From the NCBI GenBank assembly GCA_947627575.1, contig CANQWN010000002.1, forward strand, positions 124,001 to 188,000: DNA of 64,000 bases, given 5' to 3'. The notes beneath the pieces were generated by a model, which saw nothing but the letters and a program-made list of their open reading frames with translations, was not told the DNA's origin and searched no databases. Shown here one piece after another: positions 32,530 to 40,906 of this stretch. The translations under genes and the position numbers were made by a program. The DNA is from an uncultured Clostridia bacterium (lineage in GTDB: Bacteria; Bacillota; Clostridia; Christensenellales; Borkfalkiaceae). Position 1 is the first letter of the stretch. Each line of letters begins with the position of its first letter.

Positions 32530-33015
32530 TTATCTTTTAACTAAAACCAAATCGTCCTCGTGAACGGAAATATCCGCAATATCCTCTGCCGTGCTTTCGT
32601 CCGTAAATATAACATAATAGCAACTATCTATACACTTTGCTTCCATTATTACGCCCTGCATCCCTTTATGTACGCCGTATTTCGCATATTTCTCTTTTTC
32701 GGCAATTAATTCCACCAAATCAAATTCTATAAACTTCTGCGGCTTAAAACTGTCTTTTGTTAAATCTCTCGTTTGCTTGAATTTTTCAAAATCTTCTATG
32801 CTTTTTCCGTAATGAAAATCACAATAATCAAGATACTTGCTTTTTACTTTAACATATGCATAATCACCGTAATTTTGGCTATTTAAAAATAATACACAGC
32901 ACTTATCGGCTATTATATCAAAAACTACGCCCGTTTCACCCTTGTGTATTCCTTTTTCAGCCAATTCTTCAAGCTCTTCATTTAATTCCACGTCGTCATA
33001 AATTTTTAATTTCAT
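32530..33015 (-). CDS. Hypothetical protein with two similar domains, cassette-borne
   Basis: 161 residues and unusually AT-rich for its surroundings. Two related halves are visible: LNEELEELAEKGIHKGETGVV (near residue 11) and IAEKEKYAKYGVHKGMQGVI (near 105), each followed by a strand-rich stretch with Cys-Cys or Cys-Tyr and an acidic end. This suggests a tandem SH3-like or immunity-type fold, but I cannot name a family. I start at the ATG at 33013-33015 with GGGAG upstream. It is the only gene in the repeat-flanked cassette. Confidence 0.65.
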   Translation of the reverse strand: MKLKIYDDVELNEELEELAEKGIHKGETGVVFDIIADKCCVLFLNSQNYGDYAYVKVKSKYLDYCDFHYGKSIEDFEKFKQTRDLTKDSFKPQKFIEFDLVELIAEKEKYAKYGVHKGMQGVIMEAKCIDSCYYVIFTDESTAEDIADISVHEDDLVLVKR

Positions 33016-33084
33016 TTTACTTCTCCCGTATACGGCGTTGCACAGGATATTAAACCCAAAGGGTGAACTATCCACCCCGTCTTT

Positions 33085-33113
33085 ATTGTAACATTTTTAT
33101 TTTTGGTTTTCAA
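33085..33113 (-). promoter_or_regulatory. Promoter of the cassette gene
   Basis: TTGAAA (33108-33113), 17-bp spacer, TACAAT (33085-33090) on the minus strand, about 70 nt before the ATG. Further upstream, 33114-33321 is AT-rich; a short open stretch there may be the remains of another gene, but I cannot support a product. Confidence 0.55.
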
Positions 33114-33321
33114 CTCTGATTCATTAGTTATTCTCTGTCCGCGTTCATCTGAAAGTTGCAATTCCTTATCTTCGATTTCGTCTAATCTACAACGCTTTTT
33201 ATCATTTGTATCATATTTTCATCAAATTGCCATATTGTCATTTTCCATACTTCTCAAAATGAATTTTTTGCGGCTTAACCATACCCGATTTGATAATGAA
33301 AATCTTTACGGTTTGTATTGA

Positions 33322-33417
33322 CGTTTAATTTTAAGGCGGCGGCGCAAACGCGCCGCCGCCTTTCCATAATCAGCGATTATATCAGTTTCTGGGGTTTTTG
33401 ATGTTTGCCTGCGCGGC
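33322..33417. repeat. Right copy of the 96-bp direct repeat (authentic ppdK 3' end)
   Basis: Contains the ppdK stop codon (33382-33384), its last codons, and the strong terminator hairpin at 33332-33362. Two mismatches to the left copy. The distance between the copies is 911 bp. Confidence 0.9.
33332..33362 (-). terminator. ppdK terminator
   Basis: Stem of GGCGGCGGCGC and complement around a TTTG/CAAA loop, followed by TTAAAATTAA on the minus strand, 20 nt past the ppdK stop. An almost identical copy is at 32422-32451. Confidence 0.7.
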
Positions 33418-36027
33418 GGAAAGACGCGCGATGGGCACGCGGTAAGGCGAGCAGGAAACGTAATCAAGCCCTATCTTATGGCAGAACTCTATGGAAGAAG
33501 GGTCGCCGCCGTGTTCGCCGCAGATGCCGCAATGAAGTTCCTTGCGGGCGGATTTACCCAACTTTACAGCCATATCCATAAGTTTGCCTACGCCTACCGT
33601 ATCCAGCCTTGCGAAAGGATCGCTTTCGTAAATTTTGTTGCTGTAATAGGAGCCGAGGAATTTGCCCGCGTCGTCGCGCGAGAAGCCGAAAGTCATCTGC
33701 GTGAGGTCGTTGGTGCCGAAGCAGAAGAATTCCGCTTCCTTGGCGATATCGTCGGCGGTGAGCGCCGCGCGGGGTATCTCTATCATAGTGCCTACTTCGT
33801 ATTTGAGATTTACGCCGGATTTGGCTATGATTTCGTCCGCGGTGGCAACAACTACCTTCTTGACGTAAGCAAGTTCCTTAACTTCGCCTACGAGAGGTAT
33901 CATTATTTCGGGAACGACGTTCCAATTTTTATGCTTCTTCTGGACGTTTATCGCCGCCTTTATAACGGCTTTGGTCTGCATAACTGCGATTTCGGGATAA
34001 GTTACGGTAAGGCGGCAACCCCTGTGCCCCATCATGGGGTTGAATTCGTGCAGGTCGGAGATTATCTGTTTGATCTGCGCGACGGTTTTGCCCTGCGCCT
34101 TTGCAAGCGCGGCGATATCCTCTTCTTCGGTGGGTACAAATTCGTGAAGGGGCGGATCGAGGAACCTTATCGTTACGGGCTGACCCTGAAGCGCTTCCAT
34201 AAGTCCTTCAAAGTCCGCCTGTTGCATAGGTTCTATCTTTGCAAGCGCCGCTTCCCTGCCTTCCTTGGTGTCGGAGCAGATCATTTCCCTAAAAGCGCCT
34301 ATCCTTGAAGGATCGAAGAACATATGCTCTGTACGGCAAAGCCCTATGCCCTGCGCGCCGAATTTAGCCGCCTGAACGGCGTCCTTGGGAGTATCGGCGT
34401 TGGTTCTTACGCCCATTGCCTTATATTTATCGGAAAGTTCCATTATCCTGCCGAAATAGCCGGAATTGGGATCGGCGGGGATGGTGGGGATAATGCAATT
34501 GTAGATATTGCCGGTAGAGCCGTCGAGGGAAATACCGTCGCCTTCCTTGTAAACTTTGCCGCCGAGGGTGAAGCGTTTGTTTTCCTCGTCCATCTTGATG
34601 TCGCCGCAACCGGAAACGCAGCAGGTGCCCATACCGCGGGCAACTACCGCGGCGTGCGACGTCTGTCCGCCGCGAACGGTGAGAATACCCTTTGCGTACT
34701 TCATACCCTCGATATCTTCGGGGGAAGTTTCAAGTCTTACGAGAATGACGTTTTTGCCCGCCTTGCCCTCTTTTACGGCGTCCTCGGCGGTGAACACTAT
34801 GCTGCCCGTCGCCGCGCCGGGAGAAGCGGCTATGCCCTTGCCTACCACGTTGTTCTTGTCCGCGGCTTTAAGCGCGGCGGGGTCGAACTGCGGGTGAAGA
34901 AGCATATCGAGGGATTTTGCGTCTATCTGCATGAGGGCTTCCTTTTCGGTAATCATACCCTCGTCTATGAGGTCGCAGGCGATTTTTATCGCGGCGGCGG
35001 CGGTGCGCTTGCCGTTACGCGTCTGCAACATATAAAGTTTTTCGTTTTCGATGGTGAATTCCATATCCTGCATATCGCGGTAATGATTTTCAAGCGTGGT
35101 GCAGACTTTTTGGAATTGCGCGTATACTTCGGGGAATACCTTTTTCATTTCGGCGATGGGCATCGGGGTTCTTACGCCCGCAACTACGTCTTCGCCCTGC
35201 GCGTTGACGAGGAATTCGCCCATAAGTCCCTTTTCGCCCGTGGCGGGATTGCGGGTGAACGCAACGCCCGTGCCGGAAGTGTTGCCCATATTGCCGAACG
35301 CCATCATCTGTACGTTTACGGCTGTGCCCCACGAATAGGGAATGTCGTGGTCCATACGGTATACGTTGGCGCGGGGGTTGTCCCACGAACGGAACACGGC
35401 TTTAACCGCTTCGAAAAGCTGTTCCTTGGGGTCGTCGGGGAAGGGCTTGCCTATCTGCGCCTTGTATTCGGCTTTGAATTGGTTGGCAAGTTTTTTGAGG
35501 TCGTCCGCGTCGAGTTCTACGTCGTAAACTACCCCCTTTTCTTCCTTTAATTTATCGATAAGCGCTTCAAAGTGCTTTTTGCCTACTTCCATTACCACGT
35601 CGGAGAACATCTGAATGAATCTGCGGTAGCAGTCCCACGCCCAACGGGGATTTCCGGATTTCGCGGCAATGGTATTTACTACGTCTTCGTTTAAACCGAG
35701 GTTGAGGATGGTATCCATCATACCGGGCATAGACGCCCTTGCGCCCGAACGTACGGAAACCAACAGGGGGTTTACCTTATCGCCGAACTTTTTGCCGCAT
35801 ATCTTTTCCATCTTGTCGATATACGTAAGGATTTCCTTGCGGATATCCTCGTTTATCTTGCGGCCGTCTTCATAGTACTGTGTGCACGCTTCGGTTGAAA
35901 TTGTGAAGCCTTGCGGTACGGGAAGCCCGATTTTAGTCATTTCGGCGAGATTGGCGCCCTTGCCGCCCAACAACTCGCGCATGTTTGCGTTCCCTTCGGT
36001 GAAGAGGTAGCAATACTTTTTTGCCAT
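33382..36027 (-). CDS. ppdK: Pyruvate, phosphate dikinase
   Basis: Interconverts pyruvate, ATP and phosphate with phosphoenolpyruvate, AMP and pyrophosphate; in anaerobes it often serves glycolysis with PPi. 881 residues, the usual length: ATP-grasp domain at the N-terminus (LLGGKGANLAEM, SVRSGARASMPGMMDTILNLGLN), the phosphohistidine domain (GGQTSHAAVVARGMG) and the TIM-barrel PEP domain ending with ELHCGICGEHGGDP, whose Cys is catalytic. The ATG at 36025-36027 follows GGAGG; a TTG six codons upstream is inside that ribosome site. Single-gene unit with its own promoter and terminator. Confidence 0.97.
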   Translation of the reverse strand: MAKKYCYLFTEGNANMRELLGGKGANLAEMTKIGLPVPQGFTISTEACTQYYEDGRKINEDIRKEILTYIDKMEKICGKKFGDKVNPLLVSVRSGARASMPGMMDTILNLGLNEDVVNTIAAKSGNPRWAWDCYRRFIQMFSDVVMEVGKKHFEALIDKLKEEKGVVYDVELDADDLKKLANQFKAEYKAQIGKPFPDDPKEQLFEAVKAVFRSWDNPRANVYRMDHDIPYSWGTAVNVQMMAFGNMGNTSGTGVAFTRNPATGEKGLMGEFLVNAQGEDVVAGVRTPMPIAEMKKVFPEVYAQFQKVCTTLENHYRDMQDMEFTIENEKLYMLQTRNGKRTAAAAIKIACDLIDEGMITEKEALMQIDAKSLDMLLHPQFDPAALKAADKNNVVGKGIAASPGAATGSIVFTAEDAVKEGKAGKNVILVRLETSPEDIEGMKYAKGILTVRGGQTSHAAVVARGMGTCCVSGCGDIKMDEENKRFTLGGKVYKEGDGISLDGSTGNIYNCIIPTIPADPNSGYFGRIMELSDKYKAMGVRTNADTPKDAVQAAKFGAQGIGLCRTEHMFFDPSRIGAFREMICSDTKEGREAALAKIEPMQQADFEGLMEALQGQPVTIRFLDPPLHEFVPTEEEDIAALAKAQGKTVAQIKQIISDLHEFNPMMGHRGCRLTVTYPEIAVMQTKAVIKAAINVQKKHKNWNVVPEIMIPLVGEVKELAYVKKVVVATADEIIAKSGVNLKYEVGTMIEIPRAALTADDIAKEAEFFCFGTNDLTQMTFGFSRDDAGKFLGSYYSNKIYESDPFARLDTVGVGKLMDMAVKLGKSARKELHCGICGEHGGDPSSIEFCHKIGLDYVSCSPYRVPIARLSAAQANIKNPRN

Positions 36028-36077
36028 AAATAATTTTTCCTCCAAATTTAATCTTTAAACAATGTTTAACCTTATCT

Positions 36078-36106
36078 ATTTTAATATAAAACACGGGTTT
36101 TTGCAA
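36078..36106 (-). promoter_or_regulatory. SigA-type promoter of ppdK
   Basis: TTGCAA (36101-36106), 17-bp spacer, TAAAAT (36078-36083) on the minus strand, giving a leader of about 45 nt. Confidence 0.6.
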
Positions 36107-36190
36107 GTTTTTAAAGGGAGTTTTTTTATTCGGCGCGTAAAATAACGGAAATTAAATAAAATAAGCGGGTTTAACCCCGCCGCAATACAA

Positions 36191-36213
36191 TAAAACCGCC
36201 CCCGCGGGGACGG
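36191..36213 (-). terminator. Terminator after recO
   Basis: Stem CCGTCCCC/GGGGGCGG (one G-U) followed by TTTTATT on the minus strand. A second small hairpin (GCGGGGTTAAACCCGC, then TTATTTTATTT) lies 20 nt further on. Confidence 0.65.
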
Positions 36214-36225
36214 AAATTAATTTTT

Positions 36226-36945
36226 TCAGATAAGCCTTATGTACTCGGCAAGGCTTTTTAAAGCCGAACCCGTTTTGTACGGGATATATTCCCGCAGGAT
36301 ACGCAAAGCGCGCTTTTCGCCGTCGGGGGTTATAAATTCTTCCGCAAAGGGCTTTGAGGACAGCTTGCGCATAACGTTGTAGGTTACGCCGCTTGCCATT
36401 TCGCCGTCGCCGCAATCGCGGCAGGTGAACACGCCCGCGGGAAAATCGAAACGCAAAATATTTTCGTTTATAAGTTCTTTACGGCAATAGGGGCAGTTTT
36501 CGAGGGAAATGCCGTAGCCCGCGTACCTCAACGCTTCAAGCAGGTAGCTTATCAAAGCGGAACGTTCGTCACCCACGCATATCTGCGACAGAAGCCTTAC
36601 GGTGGAAGAGAAAAGGCGGCTGCAATCTTCGCCCTCGTATGTAAGCGCGTCCGCCGCTTCCATTGCCGCGCAGGCGGCGTAAAACTTGTTTATGTCCGTG
36701 CGCAAATCGTAAAAACTTTCGTTTTCGGAAGCGCCGACGACGGTGTACCGTTCGCCCGTGCGGGCGAGGACGTATTCCGCAAAACAAAAGGGCTGGGCGG
36801 CAAATTTAAGTTTTGCGCCCGCCTTTTTTACCCCGCGTATGCCCGCCGTGATCTTGCCCTTTTCCGCGGTTAAAAGCGTAAGTATTTTATCGTTTTCCTT
36901 ATAGTCGGTTGCGCGGAGCATAACCGCGTTTACCTTAACTTCCAT
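36226..36945 (-). CDS. recO: DNA repair protein RecO
   Basis: RecFOR-pathway mediator that anneals single strands and loads RecA. 239 residues: an N-terminal OB fold (AVMLRATDYKENDKILTLLTAEKGKITAGIRGVKK), an alpha-helical middle, and a four-cysteine zinc motif (CPYC ... CRDC). It starts two bases after the yqzL stop and closes the yqfC-to-recO operon. Confidence 0.93.
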   Translation of the reverse strand: MEVKVNAVMLRATDYKENDKILTLLTAEKGKITAGIRGVKKAGAKLKFAAQPFCFAEYVLARTGERYTVVGASENESFYDLRTDINKFYAACAAMEAADALTYEGEDCSRLFSSTVRLLSQICVGDERSALISYLLEALRYAGYGISLENCPYCRKELINENILRFDFPAGVFTCRDCGDGEMASGVTYNVMRKLSSKPFAEEFITPDGEKRALRILREYIPYKTGSALKSLAEYIRLI

Positions 36946-36946
36946 A

Positions 36947-37054
36947 TCAATCTTGTCCGTGTAATTTACGGTAGAGCATATAATAACTTACCGAACCCGT
37001 CTTTTCAAACATTTTCCACGCGAGTTCGGCGGCGTCCTTATCCCTTTCCTTCAT
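36947..37054 (-). CDS. yqzL: YqzL-like small protein
   Basis: A 35-residue protein, MKERDKDAAELAWKMFEKTG and then SVSYYMLYRKLHGQD. The AWKxFEKTGxxxYYxLY core matches the YqzL family, which sits between era and recO in B. subtilis, exactly as here. AGGGGG precedes the ATG. Function unknown. Easily missed because of its size. Confidence 0.85.
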   Translation of the reverse strand: MKERDKDAAELAWKMFEKTGSVSYYMLYRKLHGQD

Positions 37055-37118
37055 GGCGCACCCCCTTGAATAAAAGAATGTGCGCTTACGGGCGTTTTAT
37101 GCGTATATGCCGCGCAAA

Positions 37119-38000
37119 TTATTCCGAATACCCGAAATCTTTTATAAGCTGCGGGCGGTTGCGCCAATCTTCCTTAACGCGGACGCAGGTGGTTAAAAAC
37201 ACCTTTGCGCCCAAAAGTTTTTCCATATCCGCCCGCGCGAAAGAGGAGGCTTCCCGTATGGCTTCCCCGCGCTTGCCTATCAAAATGGATTTATGGTTGG
37301 GCTTTTCGCATATGATGTCGAGGCTGACTTCATACAAGCCGTCCTCCCTGCGGGAGAAGGAATTTACGCAGACGGCGACGCCGTGGGGAACTTCCTCGTT
37401 GAATTTAAGCAAAATTTTTTCGCGCATTATTTCGGCGAGCATAAACTTTTCGCTTTTATCGGTAAGCACGTTTACATCCATCACCCTGTCGCCCTCGGGC
37501 ACGCTTTCGGAAAGAAACTTTTCAAGTTTTTTAACGCCCGTGCCCCTGCGCGCCGAAACGGGGAAAATATCGCAGGTTATGCCGCTTTCATACATTTTTT
37601 TTACGTCGGCGAGGATATTTTCCTTCGGCATTATGTCTATCTTCGTATAAGCCACGGCGCAGGGCGTTTTGCCGCAACAATACCTGCGCATAAGCGCAAT
37701 GTCGTCCTCCGAAATCCCGGCGTGCCCGTCGTGGACGTAAAGCAGAAAATCGACGTCTTTCGCGCTCTGTTCCGCCGTCTTTTGCATCACGTCGGAAAGT
37801 TTGTTGTAGGCGCGGTAAAGCCCCGGCGTATCCACAAACACAAGCTGATAATTTTCGGCGTTAAGCACGCCCATTATCGCCGTGCGCGTGGTTTGGGGCT
37901 TGGGGGAAACTATGGAAACTTTTTCGCCTACAAGCACGTTTACAAGCGTGCTTTTGCCGGCGTTGGCTTTGCCTATTACCGCTATGAACCCGCTGCGCAT
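37119..38000 (-). CDS. era: GTPase Era
   Basis: Ribosome-associated GTPase needed for 16S rRNA maturation. 293 residues: G1 GKANAGKST, G2 T in the switch I region, G3 DTPGLY, G4 TKID, and a C-terminal KH domain (HKSILIGKRGEAIREAS). I start at the ATG at 37998-38000, which overlaps the ybeY stop (TGATG) and has GAGGG upstream; a TTG one codon earlier is less likely. Confidence 0.95.
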   Translation of the reverse strand: MRSGFIAVIGKANAGKSTLVNVLVGEKVSIVSPKPQTTRTAIMGVLNAENYQLVFVDTPGLYRAYNKLSDVMQKTAEQSAKDVDFLLYVHDGHAGISEDDIALMRRYCCGKTPCAVAYTKIDIMPKENILADVKKMYESGITCDIFPVSARRGTGVKKLEKFLSESVPEGDRVMDVNVLTDKSEKFMLAEIMREKILLKFNEEVPHGVAVCVNSFSRREDGLYEVSLDIICEKPNHKSILIGKRGEAIREASSFARADMEKLLGAKVFLTTCVRVKEDWRNRPQLIKDFGYSE

Positions 38001-38467
38001 CAAACGTCCCTCGTAAGATTTATTTTTGCAAGCGCCTTTTCTTCCTCCGCGCGCATAAGCGCTTTATCCTCTTCGGCGATATGGTCGTAGCCCAAAAGGT
38101 GACATACGCCGTGGACGGCGAGATAGAAAATTTCGCGCAGTTTGCTGTGCCCGTATTCCTCCGCCTGACTTTCCGCCCTTTCGAGGCAGATGGCTATACT
38201 GCCCAAAAACAGGTTGCCGTTTTCGTCCACGTCGGCGGCGCGCCCCGCCTTTTTTATCTTTTCGCCCGGCTTTAATTGCAGGGCGGGGAAACTTAACACG
38301 TCCGTTACGGCGTCTATCCCGCGGAAACGGGAATTAAGCCCGCGTATGTACTCTCCGTCCACCACCGCTATTTCGGCGGCGACGGGGATATCGCTTTTTA
38401 TTTCGCCCTCGAACGCGCGGGAAACGGGCGAAAAATCGTAACCTTCGGAATATATTACAAGGGACAT
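38000..38467 (-). CDS. ybeY: Endoribonuclease YbeY
   Basis: Metal-dependent RNase for 16S rRNA 3' processing and ribosome quality control. 155 residues with the zinc motif HGVCHLLGYDH. Stands between pgpH and era in the standard Firmicutes order. Confidence 0.95.
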   Translation of the reverse strand: MSLVIYSEGYDFSPVSRAFEGEIKSDIPVAAEIAVVDGEYIRGLNSRFRGIDAVTDVLSFPALQLKPGEKIKKAGRAADVDENGNLFLGSIAICLERAESQAEEYGHSKLREIFYLAVHGVCHLLGYDHIAEEDKALMRAEEEKALAKINLTRDV

Positions 38468-38468
38468 T

Positions 38469-39938
38469 TTAAGATTTCCTTGAAAGTTTAAGTTTGGGAT
38501 AGCTTACCCTTGAATGGTATACGCCCGTAAGCTGGTTTACTATAGTGCGCTTTACTATGGCAAGTTCCTTCATTGTTATGTTGCAATCGGAAAACTGGTC
38601 CATATCCAGCCTTTCCTCTATAAGCGAACGCACAAGTTTTTCCACGTTTTCGGGCGAGCGGTCCGTAAGCGAACGGGTTGCCGCCTCGGAAGCGTCCGCA
38701 ATCATTATCAGCGCGGCTATTTTGGAGGCGGGGGTGGGTCCCGCATAGGAATAGTTGCCTATATTCAGCTCGCCGTCGGACATTTTAAGCGCCTTTACGT
38801 AGAAATACTTTATGGGCATAGAGCCGTGGTGCTGTATGGCTACGTCCGCAAAGAAATCGGGCAGATGGTTCTTCCTGATAAGCGCCGCGCCATCGCGGGT
38901 GTGCGAACGTATGATATCCACGGAAAGTTCGGGCGTGAGTTCGGCGTGGAGGTTGTAATCGGTTTGGTTTTCGGCGAACATTTCGGGGTTTTTAAGTTTG
39001 CCCACGTCGTGATAATACGCCGCCGCGCGGGCAAGTTCGGCATTTTCGCCTATTTCCCTTGCGCACGCTTCCACTATCTGCGCCACCACTACCGAATGGT
39101 TGTATGTGCCCGGGGCGTTGTTTTTAAGCCTGCGGATAAGTTTTGCGTCGTCCGAAGTAAGTTCGCGCAGACGGAAAACGGTAAGTTCCGAAAACACAAT
39201 TTCAAAAACGGGCAGGAAGAACATGTACAGCATTGTGGAGAACACGCAGTTAAGCGCGCCGTACATAAGCAGGTTAAGGAAGCCCTTGACGGACCATACA
39301 AGCGCGGGATTGGCTATTTCTATTACGAAATTTATAATCTCCACCGGTATGAACAGCACTATCGTAAGCAAAATACATTCCACGCGGTTTTTGATGTGCC
39401 GGAAGAAGAATATAGCTATTATGCCCGAACAGAAAGTACACAAAAGGTTTGCGTACGTTTCAATCATATTTTCGTTGGTTATGTCGAGATTGTGCGAAAA
39501 GCGGTCGATCATAAGCAACATAATGGCGAACACGGTATTGAGGAAAATTGCGTCTCTGCGGCGGAAAAGCGTAACCGTCATCAAGGCGAGAAAAGTTAAG
39601 GGGCGCGCCGCCGCGTCCATATACCTGCCCAAAATATAGCACATTATCAGCGCTATATAGAAAATGAGGAACAGCTCTACCGTCTTTGAAACGCGCGCGA
39701 GGGTTGAGGGGCTTTCAAAAAGCATATAACAATAAGTTATAACCGAAAGCACCGCAAGCGCAACGCCTGTTATTATAAGGTTCTGCCCGCTGTTTTTTAC
39801 GTAATCCACAAAGTCGCCCACGTTGCCCTTGACGTTTACAAACGCCATTATAAGCACAAGCAGGGCAAGCCCGGCGGTGCAGACTATAAAGGTTAAAACG
39901 CTGTAAAAGATGCGTTTTTTATTCAGTTTTATCGGCAC
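38469..39938 (-). CDS. PgpH-like HD-domain phosphodiesterase lacking the extracellular 7TMR-HDED domain
   Basis: 489 residues with several membrane helices (residues about 10-245) and a cytoplasmic HD domain with AAAYYHDVGKLKNPEMF, RSHTRDG and QHHGSMP. Such HD domains hydrolyse cyclic di-AMP in PgpH. Typical PgpH proteins exceed 700 residues because of a large extracellular domain after the first helix; here it is replaced by a short loop (about 47-60). I start at a GTG (39936-39938) with GAGGAGG seven nt upstream; an ATG ten codons earlier would run over that site. Overlaps the phoH end by 20 nt. Confidence 0.87.
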   Translation of the reverse strand: MPIKLNKKRIFYSVLTFIVCTAGLALLVLIMAFVNVKGNVGDFVDYVKNSGQNLIITGVALAVLSVITYCYMLFESPSTLARVSKTVELFLIFYIALIMCYILGRYMDAAARPLTFLALMTVTLFRRRDAIFLNTVFAIMLLMIDRFSHNLDITNENMIETYANLLCTFCSGIIAIFFFRHIKNRVECILLTIVLFIPVEIINFVIEIANPALVWSVKGFLNLLMYGALNCVFSTMLYMFFLPVFEIVFSELTVFRLRELTSDDAKLIRRLKNNAPGTYNHSVVVAQIVEACAREIGENAELARAAAYYHDVGKLKNPEMFAENQTDYNLHAELTPELSVDIIRSHTRDGAALIRKNHLPDFFADVAIQHHGSMPIKYFYVKALKMSDGELNIGNYSYAGPTPASKIAALIMIADASEAATRSLTDRSPENVEKLVRSLIEERLDMDQFSDCNITMKELAIVKRTIVNQLTGVYHSRVSYPKLKLSRKS

Positions 39939-40905
39939 CCGATAACCTCCTCTTTTCGTCTTTTTCATACGCGCGCACGATACGCATTACAAGCGGATTG
40001 CGCACCACGTCCTTTTCGGTAAGGTTTACCACCTGCACCCCGTCCACGTCGTGCAACACGGCGGCGGCATGTTCAAGCCCGCACTGCTTGCCTTCCGGCA
40101 AATCAACCTGAGTAACGTCGCCCGTTATCACCATTTTGCTGCCCTGCCCCAGACGGGTTAAAAACATCTTCATTTGTTCCCGCGTGGCGTTTTGCGCTTC
40201 GTCCAAAATTACAAAAGCCTGCGAAAGCGTTCTGCCGCGCATATATGCGAGGGGCGCAATTTCGATATTGCCCCTTTCGAGATATTTTGTATAGGTTTCA
40301 AGCCCCAACATTTCCTGCAAGGCGTCGTACAAGGGGCGGAGATAGGGATCTACCTTCGTCTGCAAATCGCCGGGAAGAAAGCCCAACTTTTCGCCCGCTT
40401 CCACCGCGGGGCGGGTTAAAATAATCTTGTCCACCCGCTTTTGCTTTATCGCCTGCACCGCGAGGCACACGGCAAGATAGGTTTTGCCCGTGCCCGCGGG
40501 ACCTATGCCGAACACAACGTCCTTGTTCTTTATCGCTTCAACATAGTTTTTTTGCCCGACGGTTTTGCATTTTATCGGCTTCCCGCGGGATGTTACGGCG
40601 ATTGTATCTGAAGAAAGTTTTGTTATTTCCTCCGCCTTGTCCTCTTCGGAAAGTTCTATACAATAAGCCACCCTGTCCTTATCCACAACTTCGCCGCTTC
40701 TTGCAAGCGACAAAAGCCCGCCTATTACGGAGGCGGTGCGGTTTACGTTTTCCGCCGCGCCCTGTATAAGCAAATTTACGCCGTCCACGTGTACCACCAC
40801 GCCCAGCTCACGCATTATAAGATTGAGATTTTCGTCGAACGCGCCGAGAAGTTTTTGAAGCTCTTCAACGCTTTCCGCCGCAACTTTTTTTGTGTAAATT
40901 TTCAT
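39919..40905 (-). CDS. phoH: PhoH-like ATPase
   Basis: 328 residues. An N-terminal KH-like region is followed by a RecA-type ATPase with Walker A GPAGTGKT, the RPAVEAGEKLGFLPGD signature and Walker B AFVILDEAQNAT. It probably acts in RNA metabolism with YbeY and Era. One base separates it from the yqfD stop; no strong ribosome site is visible, so translation is likely coupled. Confidence 0.93.
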   Translation of the reverse strand: MKIYTKKVAAESVEELQKLLGAFDENLNLIMRELGVVVHVDGVNLLIQGAAENVNRTASVIGGLLSLARSGEVVDKDRVAYCIELSEEDKAEEITKLSSDTIAVTSRGKPIKCKTVGQKNYVEAIKNKDVVFGIGPAGTGKTYLAVCLAVQAIKQKRVDKIILTRPAVEAGEKLGFLPGDLQTKVDPYLRPLYDALQEMLGLETYTKYLERGNIEIAPLAYMRGRTLSQAFVILDEAQNATREQMKMFLTRLGQGSKMVITGDVTQVDLPEGKQCGLEHAAAVLHDVDGVQVVNLTEKDVVRNPLVMRIVRAYEKDEKRRLSGADKTE

Positions 40906-40906
40906 T

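Noticed and set aside
33114-33321. A short open stretch upstream of the cassette gene that might be a gene remnant
   Set aside because: It overlaps the promoter, has no clear start and matches nothing I recognise.
34324-35550. A 408-codon open frame on the plus strand, antisense to ppdK
   Set aside because: It mirrors the codon pattern of ppdK, has no ribosome site and encodes no recognisable domain. Such shadows are common in genes with this codon use.
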